A DNA stretch of 64,000 bases from Pirellulaceae bacterium (GTDB taxonomy: Bacteria; Planctomycetota; Planctomycetia; Pirellulales; Pirellulaceae): NCBI GenBank assembly GCA_023382975.1, contig JAHDXO010000040.1, positions 1-64,000 on the forward strand. The letters are read 5' to 3'. The notes below the pieces were generated by a model that searched no databases, had not been told where the DNA came from, and saw only the letters and a list, made by a program, of their open reading frames with translations. This document shows positions 9,401 through 17,572 of this stretch, piece by piece. Each line of letters opens with the position of its first letter. The first letter of the stretch is position 1. Made by a program: the position numbers and the translations under genes.

Positions 9401-10233
9401 AGGTCCTTGTAGCCGTTGTCGACGGGCGTCGCGGAGAGAAGGATCGCCCGGTCGATGCGGCGTTCGAGCCGCTGTCGACCGGGGACCGGTTTCGTTCCCA
9501 GCGCGTACGCCAACAACCGGTTACGCGCGGCGCCGTCGCGGCCTTGAAAACCGTGCTTCAGATTGTGACCTTCATCGAGAACCAGCAGATCGAAGTGCGG
9601 CAACAGCTCGTTGAGCGCCCGGGCAAAAGCGTCCTTGCGCTCCTCTTGGGCTTCGCCCGTGCGGCCGTCGATCTCCAATGCCCATTCGGCCAGTCCGGGA
9701 AACGCAGCCCGCATTTCCTTGGCCTTCTGCTTCCAACCCGCGCCGCCGTCCTTGCTGCTGAGCGGCAGGCTGAAACTGCTCAACCGCAGGATGAAATCGC
9801 GGTTGGCGTCCAATGTCACCTCGCGCGCCCAATCCAGCAGGTTGTCACAGACCACGGGCTCCACCACTGGCCGCCCTTGAAACGACTTGACGCGATGATC
9901 CGTAACCCGCCAGTTGTTCGCCGCGAAGTTCCGGATCTCCTTTCGCCATTTGTCCTGCAAGTTCCGCTTGGGGACGATGTACAGCACCCGCAACCCGGGA
10001 TGGTAGTGCCGCAACAGGCCGATAGTGCCCAGGACCACGTAAGTCTTACCCATGCCGACTTCGTCGGCCAAGTAGGCCACCAGATTGCCCGATTGCCCGA
10101 GCAGATTGTGCAGTGCGACGGCGCCTTCGAGTTGCCCCGCCGCAGCCGATGCCGATACGATGTGACTGGCCGGGCCGGCGAAGTCGAGCAGTTGGGCGGC
10201 AGTAGCCAGATTGATGGGCTGAGTTTCCAACAT
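6499..10233 (-). CDS. Large SNF2-type DExH helicase of a putative anti-phage cassette
   Basis: ATP-dependent DNA translocase/helicase of SF2. From the ATG at 10233 the protein has 1244 residues; a TTG seven codons upstream is the alternative start. Motif I is LADEVGMGKTYVVLG near residue 60, motif II LLVLDEGHNL near 240, motif III LLSATPVDN near 285, motif IV TLVFVRRVLS near 490, and motifs V/VI VTTDVLQEGEDLHTYCDRIVHYG and EQRIGRVDRIG near 945-980. A several-hundred-residue insertion lies between the two RecA lobes, as in helicases of DISARM-like and related defence loci. The C-terminal 250 residues are of unknown function. It follows the PLD-like gene by 45 bp in the same operon, so I infer that helicase and nuclease act together on invading DNA. 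Confidence 0.85.
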   Translation of the reverse strand: MLETQPINLATAAQLLDFAGPASHIVSASAAAGQLEGAVALHNLLGQSGNLVAYLADEVGMGKTYVVLGTIGLLRHYHPGLRVLYIVPKRNLQDKWRKEIRNFAANNWRVTDHRVKSFQGRPVVEPVVCDNLLDWAREVTLDANRDFILRLSSFSLPLSSKDGGAGWKQKAKEMRAAFPGLAEWALEIDGRTGEAQEERKDAFARALNELLPHFDLLVLDEGHNLKHGFQGRDGAARNRLLAYALGTKPVPGRQRLERRIDRAILLSATPVDNGYKDLWNQLDLLGLGDERYAVLGDKESDEVAQKAAAAKCLIRRLTQITIGGQPHTRNMYRREWRGGGVREYDQPLKVPGDQQRLIVALMQKMLADLLDEQARTDKRESEENRGRRTRRAAAAQDRQRRFQRRFQIGMLASFESFGITAKLRNEESSFDQSEQSEDPQERDGIDRSSVNAIARSYRKEFEHSLPHPKMNEVVDDLWQAFLQGRKTLVFVRRVLSVPEIVEKLTQKYDDWLGKRILEELQELPEPERQRLQTQYERYKREVRNTFYSKDATTAFAGGNEPVDDDFETTTKAKDGDSGGSESFYSWFFRGKGPPGIVSGAALVRNRLGKESSQLAVLFEDNWLLWLLDYPDDPLAELSRRLGIPIEGLADQLGRRAAAIHGTGKPKRLQIFLAYQRAALELLHDAGEQTAGPMPSKLAEVILDTLGWTDRQQLQHDDRSFPDARRYLGLKTFFTELAQRDELCRYLWPVWRAAESGDTPQECERRVIEREQRRLLLSSAIRLGHSIIDLWLLHTRLTGTLAPGRDDETDSSSLESSEEDQPVDSDAPITERLSRAFLDRLDRQRQVLECSTGPTSFMELHRIANDFPLLVNVNFHDMRDQPLVDLPRYFANKLGQQQPFAGMYGGYSKVTVGQFRMPGYPYVLVTTDVLQEGEDLHTYCDRIVHYGFSWTPSATEQRIGRVDRIGSLVQRRLETAPSQTIGERDYLQVYFPYLRDTYEFVQVGRVFERLNRFLELLHDLRPPRHDQQASHVHVTPETCQPRSEVFQQYLEELKSGFPIPETLIARDGPAESVAAPENNALLGRFDELVECLLSSVFFEQDSARWAGHERKGKVFVNGGRLLRRGEDRHENTVREQVFLLTLRGTHGGQLLLRCESPLGTVKREDFDKALRLQRDMPHLKVCLKGVDETLGYHLVVRSDLLFSPKTTQFEELEYAFTTIVTGADEMESKLFDGADHREDQLIWNT

Positions 10234-10278
10234 CGCGGTTTCTCGTTGGGACAAACACCTTGGTGCTGGATCTTGGGA

Positions 10279-12363
10279 CTAGCCGAAGTGCCTCTCGTAC
10301 CACGTGAAGAACTTTTCCGGGTCGGTCCCATGATCTAACTGGATACGTTCTCTGACCTTGTTGCAAGCCTCGGTCCAATGCTGCGCGAACTGGTCGCAGC
10401 GGCGCCGGTTCTGTTCCAGGAAATCGCATTGGATGCCAGAAGCGGCAACCTGCTTTCGTAAATTCTTAAATACCTGTGTCGCTCGGAGCAGGGTGATGTA
10501 GGCGACGACCGGATCTTTGTCGTCTTGGACCTGAGCGGCCAATGTGGGTAGGGAATCGTAGTCTTTCCCCAGCAGCCGGTACTGGACTTCCTTCCGCGCG
10601 TCCCGCTGCAAGGCGTCCAGCACGTACTCTTCCAAGCATGAGAATGCGTGAAAGACGCCGGCGAAACGGTCGAAGAAGGAATCTACCTCATCGGGAAGAC
10701 GCTCGGTCTTGCCCTGTTCGGCTTGTTGGATCAACGTGGTGAGCTTGCCTTCCAGAAACTCGTTGCGCTGATCCGGCGTCAGCAGGGACCAGTATTCGAG
10801 GATTTCGGCCGCCGTCAACTGTTCCAACAGCGAGGGCTTCATCGCCATGTTGACCTCTTGCACCAGCAACGGCTGCGGTGGGCCGTCATCGGTCAACAAC
10901 TCGACCAGCGAACTCGTCGTCAGACGATCTTGAATCGTCTGCGCGGCGCGGCTGTCCAATCGACGCCACTCGCTGAACACGATGTCCTGGAACTCAAATA
11001 AGGTGATACCATTTGCCTGGACACTCGCTCGCGCCGGGCCACGTCCCTTTGATTGCCAGTAGTACTCGAGCTGCTTCTCTTTCTCTTGCCAATCGAATCG
11101 CAGCACCAGCGCATGGCAGGCGAGGCCGGCGACCTGTTCCTCGGAAGATGGTGGCCGGAAGTTGGCGGGAAGCGAGTCCAATGGACTCAACCACCATTCA
11201 GGCCGGCGGTCGCACGGCAGGTCCACGAGGACCGCGCTTTCGAAGTTGCCCTGCCGGTAGCCCGCATGGGCGGCACGGGTCAGATTCACCGAACCGATGA
11301 CTTGAAGATCGCGCCAGTCATCTTTAACGCGTCCTGCCTGGAACAGCCGGTAGACCTTGGCATGAACGTTCCGATGCTTCGCCCCATCGCCCTTGCGGCT
11401 CCAACGCGTCAGTTCGTCCGGCAGGCAAGCCCAGTGGATCGAGTAATCTTGCTGAAGCCGCTCGATGGCCTGGAAATAGTCCGCGGAGCAACGGGCGGCG
11501 CCGTCGTCGTCGCGAGGCAGGTAGATCCGCGTCTCCACCGGGTGGATCGCCGCCAGTAGGTCGGCGAGCGTTAGCGCCTCGGCCGTATCCTCGAAGAACG
11601 GCGACACGATCTCCAGCCGGAATTGTCCCCGCACGATGCGTCCTTCTTTGCACAGGAATTGATCGAACGGCTGCTGGCCCCCGTACAGCCTCGGACGCAG
11701 GAACCCTTGATGCTTGCGATGCGCCGGCGTCTCGACGTGCCGTTTCAGGAACTGGCGGATCGCCTCTATCGCAGGCTGTGACGTTCCATCAACCCGGCCG
11801 GGAATCTGGCGTTCCCACAGCGTCAACACACCGCCTTGGCCGAGCAAGTCATCGCGGATGGCGTTGGATTCTCCCGCAGCGATCTCCAAGACCTGAGCGA
11901 TCTCGACGTTTTCGTGCCAGCCGTTACGAGTCAAATTCGCGGACGTGGTAACCAGGACTAGGCTCTCGTCCACCCCGTCCGGCCCCGCCTGAAGCTCTGG
12001 TTGATTTTCCAACAGCAGAAAAATGTTCTTCGCATGAAACACTCCCCGCGATGGCGTGACGGCGATTCGCTCGTAGTCCAAGCGGGCGGATCCAGCCGCA
12101 GGCTTCAGCCCTCGCTGATCGTAGATCACGGCCACGTGCTCGATCCCGGTCAAAGCCTTGCCAATTTGCATCCGTTTGACGTTCGGCATCTGGCTCCAAG
12201 CCACGTTCGGAAACAAACACGGCAGCACGTTCAGCTCGAAAAACTCGGGCTCGAACTCGAACGTGGCAAAGACAGCCGCCTTGACGCGCCGCTCGCCAAC
12301 CGCGCTGGCGACCGCTTCGCTCAATACCATTGTTTTTGGTATTCCAGGCTCAGTCCGAGGCAT
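10279..12363 (-). CDS. Phospholipase D-like nuclease-family protein
   Basis: A 694-aa protein with two PLD/HKD-type half-sites. The first is VFHAKNIFLLLEN...LVTTSANLTRNGWHENVE (about residues 105-165) and the second NVHAKVYRLFQ...QVIGSVNLTRAAH (about 330-370). Both keep the H-x-K and the following S-x-N-L-T element seen in phosphodiesterases/nucleases of restriction and defence systems. The Asp of a canonical HxKx4D is not obvious, so activity must be considered likely but unproven. The start codon at 12363 lies 14 bp inside the upstream gene, implying translational coupling, and the gene is followed by the helicase. The C-terminal 250 residues are helical and unrecognised. Confidence 0.8.
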   Translation of the reverse strand: MPRTEPGIPKTMVLSEAVASAVGERRVKAAVFATFEFEPEFFELNVLPCLFPNVAWSQMPNVKRMQIGKALTGIEHVAVIYDQRGLKPAAGSARLDYERIAVTPSRGVFHAKNIFLLLENQPELQAGPDGVDESLVLVTTSANLTRNGWHENVEIAQVLEIAAGESNAIRDDLLGQGGVLTLWERQIPGRVDGTSQPAIEAIRQFLKRHVETPAHRKHQGFLRPRLYGGQQPFDQFLCKEGRIVRGQFRLEIVSPFFEDTAEALTLADLLAAIHPVETRIYLPRDDDGAARCSADYFQAIERLQQDYSIHWACLPDELTRWSRKGDGAKHRNVHAKVYRLFQAGRVKDDWRDLQVIGSVNLTRAAHAGYRQGNFESAVLVDLPCDRRPEWWLSPLDSLPANFRPPSSEEQVAGLACHALVLRFDWQEKEKQLEYYWQSKGRGPARASVQANGITLFEFQDIVFSEWRRLDSRAAQTIQDRLTTSSLVELLTDDGPPQPLLVQEVNMAMKPSLLEQLTAAEILEYWSLLTPDQRNEFLEGKLTTLIQQAEQGKTERLPDEVDSFFDRFAGVFHAFSCLEEYVLDALQRDARKEVQYRLLGKDYDSLPTLAAQVQDDKDPVVAYITLLRATQVFKNLRKQVAASGIQCDFLEQNRRRCDQFAQHWTEACNKVRERIQLDHGTDPEKFFTWYERHFG

Positions 12364-13678
12364 CTTCTCCGTCTCCTGCCAACCCGTGGTACACGCACGC
12401 GCCCACTCGCTTCAACGAATCCAGAAAATAGGTATGCTTCCAGGGTTCCTGCAATTCATCCCGATCGGGCAAACAGCCGCCCTCTTCTCCGAATCGGACT
12501 TCCAGATGGCCGTCCTTCAGCACCATCCATGCGCTGCCGCCGCGATGACGCATCACCGTCTCGTTCTGTTCGATCAGCGTGCGGCAGGCGGCTGGATAAT
12601 CTCCAGAAGCCAATTCGTTCGCCAACCGTACCAAACGCTCGCCGGACTCTCCGAACGTCGGTTTCAGATCATCCACGTTTAACCACGAATAGCCGGCGCT
12701 CAGTTTCTTGAGCATTTCCTCAGCCACATGACCCAGCGTCTGTTGATTCCGCGTCAACAGAAAGTCATACAAGATGGCCGCGTTTCCCAGCAGTTCCTCG
12801 GCGCGGCGGATCTCGTCCAGCTTGTCCGCCAACTCGTGGAAACCGTGCATTCTGGCATGTTCGATGCAGGCATGCAGTTCCGGCATGTAGAATTCGCGGT
12901 TCCATCCGAACGAGTTGGACGTGGAATTCACCGTTTCGATGCATGACCATAGCTGCTGCTGGACGGGCATCGGCTCCAGCAGATGGCAGCCCCGCACCAG
13001 GTGCGCGCCGTAGAAATCCCGCTCGGCGGCCGTCAATTCCGGTGCCAGCAGGTTGGCAACCGTTTTCACGACAGGCGACCGAGCCAAATCGATGCGCGTG
13101 TCCCGGGCAATGTGCTGAAGCAGTTGATTCTGGGTTTTCTGATCGATGGACTGTAGTTGCGAGACAATGAACTCCCTCGCTCCCGCTGACAGTCGCTTGT
13201 CGTCCGCCGGATCGAGCAATCCGCTCTTGTGTGCGGCCATGCGGAACATGCCGTACAGGCCATAGGTTTTCTGATCAGACAGGATCAGCCATTCCCGCTT
13301 TCCCGACAGCCACAGATCCCTCTGCCGCTGCTGGAACTCTCCGACATTTCGCCGGACTGCCCTGATACCTCGGATATCCCGGCCCACTGATTCCTCGCCG
13401 TGATGCCAGAATCTCGCATAGCCGGCCAGTTGTTCGAAACGCAAAAACGACGGCAAGAAGTTCTCGTTGCGATCCTGCGACAATTCGGCCGCCAGATTGG
13501 CAAAATGGAAACCGTACAACAGCGTGCTGAACTGCCGCACCGAACGGGTAACCGTCGTCAGATTGCCGATGATCTCGCGCCCGAGAGCGGTCCAGATCGT
13601 CTCGAATCCCAACGGGTCGCGCGAACCTTTGATGCGCGCGTCCGGATCTAACGCAGTGAAGAATGGATTCAAATTCAT
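12350..13678 (-). CDS. Uncharacterised 442-aa protein, first gene of helicase-PLD cassette
   Basis: I do not recognise this family. The protein is soluble and mostly helical, without signal peptide, membrane segment or nucleotide-binding motif. The start (MNLNPFFTALDPDARIKG) is the first gene of a minus-strand unit in which it overlaps the PLD-like gene by 14 bp. A conserved-looking N-terminal stretch (FETIWTALGREIIGNLTTVTRSVRQFSTLLYGFHFA) and the mid-region QLWSCIETVNSTSNSFGWNREF stand out. From its place, it is the obligate third component of the cassette, perhaps a sensor or scaffold; this is inference only. Confidence 0.75.
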   Translation of the reverse strand: MNLNPFFTALDPDARIKGSRDPLGFETIWTALGREIIGNLTTVTRSVRQFSTLLYGFHFANLAAELSQDRNENFLPSFLRFEQLAGYARFWHHGEESVGRDIRGIRAVRRNVGEFQQRQRDLWLSGKREWLILSDQKTYGLYGMFRMAAHKSGLLDPADDKRLSAGAREFIVSQLQSIDQKTQNQLLQHIARDTRIDLARSPVVKTVANLLAPELTAAERDFYGAHLVRGCHLLEPMPVQQQLWSCIETVNSTSNSFGWNREFYMPELHACIEHARMHGFHELADKLDEIRRAEELLGNAAILYDFLLTRNQQTLGHVAEEMLKKLSAGYSWLNVDDLKPTFGESGERLVRLANELASGDYPAACRTLIEQNETVMRHRGGSAWMVLKDGHLEVRFGEEGGCLPDRDELQEPWKHTYFLDSLKRVGACVYHGLAGDGEDASD

Positions 13679-13723
13679 GGAATGATCGTCGTCTTGGTTG
13701 TTCGTCCGAGCAAGGTTCGAGGA

Positions 13724-16192
13724 TTACCTACCAGTTGCTGCGTCGCTGGATTGTCCGGGAAGCGATTGTGGTCGGCGGGCCTCGGAGGGGGCGGCGGTCG
13801 TTGGTTCCGGTCGGTCGTCCGGTGACTTCGCCAGGAACAGTTGGTCCAGCTTGGTTCCTGCTTCGCGGGCCGTGAGCTGAATCCGGCATACGCCTGCGGG
13901 GAAATCGAACGCGGTCGCCGCCTTCTCGCCGTTCAGGGCGACGGGAACCCAACGCCAGCCGGGGCCGTTGGTCGTGTGCCAGTCGGATGTGGGCACGATT
14001 GTGCGAGAGTCGGTCGAGATCTTCAGAAAGAACGAATCGGTTTCGGGATCGGGCGCGAGGACGCGGCCCCAGAGGTAATACCTGCCTGCCTCGGCGATGT
14101 TCAGCGTCCACGTGGCGGTGCTCGCGGCGCGGCCCCAGGTGTTCTCGGGCGGGTGCCAAAGAAATTGACCACGACTGGCCTGCTGGTCCTGGCCGATGCT
14201 CATGCCGGGGAACAACCAGCCCGATTCGGCTTCCCAGTACACTCCGGCGCTGGACGGGACGTCGATGATGCCCGCCGATCGGATCTGTGCCTCAAGACGC
14301 TGGATGCATTCCAGGTGCTCGAGCAGCGGGCGGCCCCGTTCCTGGCCGTCGATTTCCAGCACGCCCGTCGCCGGCTCCGGTGTCAACGTGACGTCGCCCT
14401 CGCCGAACGGCGCGGCGGCTGCAACCGAGACAGGGCCGCCGTCGCCGGGGACTTCGATGTGGATGCCTTCGTCCGTCGGCTGCACGGCGATAGGCTGGAG
14501 CGATTCAAACTCAGTCCGCCACTGCGTGAACTTCGATTCGCTGTTCAGCGACGTCCCGACTCGAATCCACAAGGCGGCGCCGGGCAGAGCGGAAGCCGGT
14601 TCCCGGCGATGTTCCATCGTCAGCCGCATCACGCTGTGTCGCCGGTCGTCGATCAATCGCACGTCGCTGGGCGTTCCATCTTGGCGGTGGCTCCACAGGA
14701 CGCGGATTCCTACGGCGGCCGTGCCGTAGCGCAGCACAATCGGCGCGCCGATGGGGATGGCGACCATATCCACCGTGGCGATGCGAGTCCCGGCGATGTG
14801 CAAGCTGCCGTATCCGCGGTGGATCACGAAATGGCTCTGACAATTGGTCACCTCGTCGGCCGCCAGATCCTGCGGCCGGTAGACCACCAGGCCCACTGCA
14901 TCCGCGCCTCGTTGCGCTGCGGCCCAGAATGGCTGCAAGTGCAGCGCCTTCATGTGCCGGGCCGAGCTGGTTTCGTACTTCTGCTTGCCGTACGGATCTT
15001 CGCGCCCGTCGGCGATGAAATAGCAGCGAGGGGCGCTCGACTGACCCGGCAGATCGATCGTCAGCGGCATATCCGTCGTGCCGTACGCGGCACCCGACGT
15101 GCTGAGCGAGATGTCGGCGTACATGGCGTGCGTCCGCGATTGGACGAGTTGCGGTCCCCAACTCTGACGCACGGTGCGAGAAAACTTATCGCGGACCGCC
15201 ATCAGATCGGCGGGTGGCTGCCATTGGCACAGGGCGGGGCGTTGCAGGTCCGTCACTCGGTCTACCGCCGTCTCCTCGATCCAGCCGTGATAACGCACGA
15301 AATGCTTCAAATGGCCCGAGCCGCTCAGATAATCGTAGCTGCGGCTCTGACTGCCCGCCAAACGCCCAGAGGCCGGAAACCAGTTGGCGGCGACGTCGGT
15401 CCAGAACAGCCGCAGCAGCGCTTCGGCTTGGCGGCGGCCCTCCTTGCGCGCGGCGAACCGGAAGATGAAATCCAAGCCGTCGATATCGACGGCCGTGTAG
15501 GTGGGACTGTTGTATTCGCTCGTGCCGAAGCACCAGGTCCACAGGCAAAGGGCTTCCAGCCGCCGGTAACCCTCCTCGGCCGCGTCGGGCCGCTCAAGCA
15601 TCTCCCCCAACGCGATCAGATTGCCGGCGTTCAGGATGGCGATGTTGGTGTACGAGGTGGGGACAATGTGCCGCAGGCAGCCTTCGATCCCGTATTCCAT
15701 GATTTCCCGCAGCTTGGACCGCTCCGGCGCCGGGATCCAGTCGCGGTGTCCGGCCCAGAGGACGACGGCGTCCTGCATGCAGAATTCGACGGCATTGCGG
15801 TCGGTCACCTGCGCGTCGCGCCAAGTCCAGCGGAGGTTGCCGTAGCCGCGGCTCGCGGGGTCGCGGTCCTGCATCCGGACGCTCAGGTCGAACAGTCGTT
15901 CCAGCCGTTCGGGATGCTGGCGCGCCAGTCCCAGCGTCATGGCGTAGCCAAACAGTTTTCGCACCCCCATCGTCTCGTATGGCTCGCGCTCGGCGATCTG
16001 CCGCCAAAATCCTTCGTTGCTTTGCACGGCGGTCTGAAAGATCTGTTCCGGTGTGTAGGACGGACTGGCTGCCCGCACGGTGGGCATGCACCAGGGGCAT
16101 ACCGTCGCCAGGGCGACCAGGAGAAATCCGCGGATGCTGCGGCGTCTGTACTCTTGGCGGCTGTATTCTTGGCTGGGCGACTGTCTGGGCAT
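13724..16192 (-). CDS. Large secreted protein with helical toroid-like domain and C-terminal beta domain
   Basis: Probably an exported polysaccharide-acting or -binding protein. The ATG at 16192 (822 aa) places an arginine-rich n-region (RRRSIRGF) before a hydrophobic stretch ending ...PTVRAASPS, so export is by Sec or possibly Tat; the 45 additional upstream codons are Arg/Gln-rich and unlikely. Residues to about 350 are alpha-helical (YGNLRWTWRD, CLWTWCFGTSEYNSPTYTAVDIDGLDFIF), reminiscent of the alpha/alpha-toroid of polysaccharide lyases; the rest is beta-rich, ending in a carbohydrate-binding-module-like segment (GRYYLWGRVLAPDPETDSFFLKI) typical of planctomycete secreted enzymes. I cannot name a catalytic family. 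It is 45 bp downstream-adjacent to the defence cassette but on the same strand and upstream of it. Confidence 0.7.
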   Translation of the reverse strand: MPRQSPSQEYSRQEYRRRSIRGFLLVALATVCPWCMPTVRAASPSYTPEQIFQTAVQSNEGFWRQIAEREPYETMGVRKLFGYAMTLGLARQHPERLERLFDLSVRMQDRDPASRGYGNLRWTWRDAQVTDRNAVEFCMQDAVVLWAGHRDWIPAPERSKLREIMEYGIEGCLRHIVPTSYTNIAILNAGNLIALGEMLERPDAAEEGYRRLEALCLWTWCFGTSEYNSPTYTAVDIDGLDFIFRFAARKEGRRQAEALLRLFWTDVAANWFPASGRLAGSQSRSYDYLSGSGHLKHFVRYHGWIEETAVDRVTDLQRPALCQWQPPADLMAVRDKFSRTVRQSWGPQLVQSRTHAMYADISLSTSGAAYGTTDMPLTIDLPGQSSAPRCYFIADGREDPYGKQKYETSSARHMKALHLQPFWAAAQRGADAVGLVVYRPQDLAADEVTNCQSHFVIHRGYGSLHIAGTRIATVDMVAIPIGAPIVLRYGTAAVGIRVLWSHRQDGTPSDVRLIDDRRHSVMRLTMEHRREPASALPGAALWIRVGTSLNSESKFTQWRTEFESLQPIAVQPTDEGIHIEVPGDGGPVSVAAAAPFGEGDVTLTPEPATGVLEIDGQERGRPLLEHLECIQRLEAQIRSAGIIDVPSSAGVYWEAESGWLFPGMSIGQDQQASRGQFLWHPPENTWGRAASTATWTLNIAEAGRYYLWGRVLAPDPETDSFFLKISTDSRTIVPTSDWHTTNGPGWRWVPVALNGEKAATAFDFPAGVCRIQLTAREAGTKLDQLFLAKSPDDRPEPTTAAPSEARRPQSLPGQSSDAATGR

Positions 16193-16583
16193 GATGTTGG
16201 ACCGTGATTGCTGTTGGGACGGTGACTGTTGTTGGGGACGGACCCGCCTTGGGTAACATCGTCGCACCCCCGTGTCAACCGACGTCTCGCGGCTGGGGCG
16301 GAAACGTTGCCAGCTTCTGCTGGACAAGATCTTCGGCCGCCCCGCTGTAGCGGTGGAATTCTACGCACAGCCAAAAAGTTGAAGTTCGCTCACCCAAAAA
16401 ATGCTGCACCTGCCGTTACGGAGAGAAGTCAGACGCAATTTGACGGCGTTTTCCGCATTTCCTGGCTGAGAGAGCGCTGAGAGAGCTTCGAGAGTTGGCG
16501 GAAATACCTCGGTCTTGACCCCAGTGGTGGTTTTCCTCCATAATCCCGACTTTCCGAAGCAGCCCGCCACGGAGTTTTCGATC
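16193..16583. promoter_or_regulatory. Divergent intergenic region before the etf operon
   Basis: About 390 bp between the secreted protein and etfB. Short open frames here lack coding character. The right end holds a candidate sigma-70 promoter (16515-16544) for the etf operon. I see nothing else that can be supported. Confidence 0.4.
16515..16544 (+). promoter_or_regulatory. Candidate sigma-70 promoter of etfB-etfA-acd
   Basis: TTGACC at 16515-16520 and CATAAT at 16539-16544 are separated by 18 bp and lie about 40 bp upstream of the etfB start. Each hexamer differs from consensus by one base. This is a pattern match only. Confidence 0.45.
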
Positions 16584-17510
16584 GTGCCTTACCACAGTGT
16601 TGTTTGCGTCAAGCAGGTTCCCGATACCGCGAATATCACCGCCGAGGCGATGAAAGACGATGGGACGGTGAACCGCGCCGCGTTGCCGGCGATCTTCAAT
16701 CCGGAGGATTTGCACGCCCTGGAGGCCGCCTTGGATGTTCGCGAGCGGTTCGGCGGCACCGTGACCGCGCTGACGATGGGTCCGCCGAAAGCGGCTGACG
16801 TGCTGCGGGAGTGCCTGTTCCGTGGGGCCGACCGGGCCATCTTGCTGACCGACCGGCGAGCCGCCGCAAGTGACACGTTGGCCACCAGTTACATCCTGGC
16901 TCAAGCCATCAAGACGATCGCCAAGAAGTTCGGCGAGGTCGATTTTGTCTTCTGCGGTCGGCAAGCGATCGACGGGGACACCGCGCAGGTCGGGCCGCAG
17001 TGTGCCGAGAAACTCGGCATTCCTCAGATCACCTACATGGAGGAGTTGATTCGGCTGAACGGCCGGACGGTCGTCGTGCGGCGCAACGTCGGCAACGGCT
17101 GGGAGATCGTCGAAACCACGCTTCCGGCTCTGATCACCGTGATCGATACGGCGAATCGACCGCGCCCGTCGGCGGCCCGCAAGGTGATGCTGTTCAAGCG
17201 GGCCCGTGTCCGGGACGAGGTGTTGGGCGACGTCAAACGCCTGTTGCCAGACGCTTCGGAAGAGGATCGCCGGGCGGAGGCCGAACGTCGCATGGCCGAT
17301 TTGCAGCAACGCGGGCTGCTGCTCGACCAATGGAATCTGGACGATATCGGTGCCGAGATCGACCGCTGCGGCCTGTCGGGTTCGCCGACGAAGGTCTACC
17401 GCATTCAGTCGATCGTATTGACCAAGTCCGGCTACAAGGAAATCGCTCCGACCGAAGAAGGTGTCCGCAATTTGATTCACGAGTTGATCGTCGATCATAC
17501 GTTGGGCTAA
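16584..17510 (+). CDS. etfB: Electron transfer flavoprotein beta subunit
   Basis: Small subunit of the FAD/AMP-containing electron carrier that takes electrons from acyl-CoA dehydrogenases to the quinone pool. The GTG at 16584 with GGAG 9 bp upstream gives 308 aa starting PYHSVVCVKQVPDT, the standard family N terminus; an ATG 23 codons upstream would add a non-homologous extension and overlap the promoter. Conserved blocks include NPEDLHALEAAL, VTALTMGPPKAADVLRECLFRGADRAILLTDR and the AMP-binding loop FCGRQAIDGDTAQVGPQCAEKL. The C terminus is somewhat longer than in classic EtfB. etfA follows 62 bp downstream and an acyl-CoA dehydrogenase after that. Confidence 0.93.
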   Translation: MPYHSVVCVKQVPDTANITAEAMKDDGTVNRAALPAIFNPEDLHALEAALDVRERFGGTVTALTMGPPKAADVLRECLFRGADRAILLTDRRAAASDTLATSYILAQAIKTIAKKFGEVDFVFCGRQAIDGDTAQVGPQCAEKLGIPQITYMEELIRLNGRTVVVRRNVGNGWEIVETTLPALITVIDTANRPRPSAARKVMLFKRARVRDEVLGDVKRLLPDASEEDRRAEAERRMADLQQRGLLLDQWNLDDIGAEIDRCGLSGSPTKVYRIQSIVLTKSGYKEIAPTEEGVRNLIHELIVDHTLG

Positions 17511-17572
17511 AGCTGGCGCGCTTCCATCGCCACTGTTCTGCAACCGAAGCAAACCGAGGAAAGAAGAGCTGC

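Noticed and set aside
13841..16207. 788-codon open frame antisense to the large secreted protein
   Set aside because: Shadow frame of high-GC DNA; the minus-strand frame has a signal peptide and domain-like pattern, this one has not.
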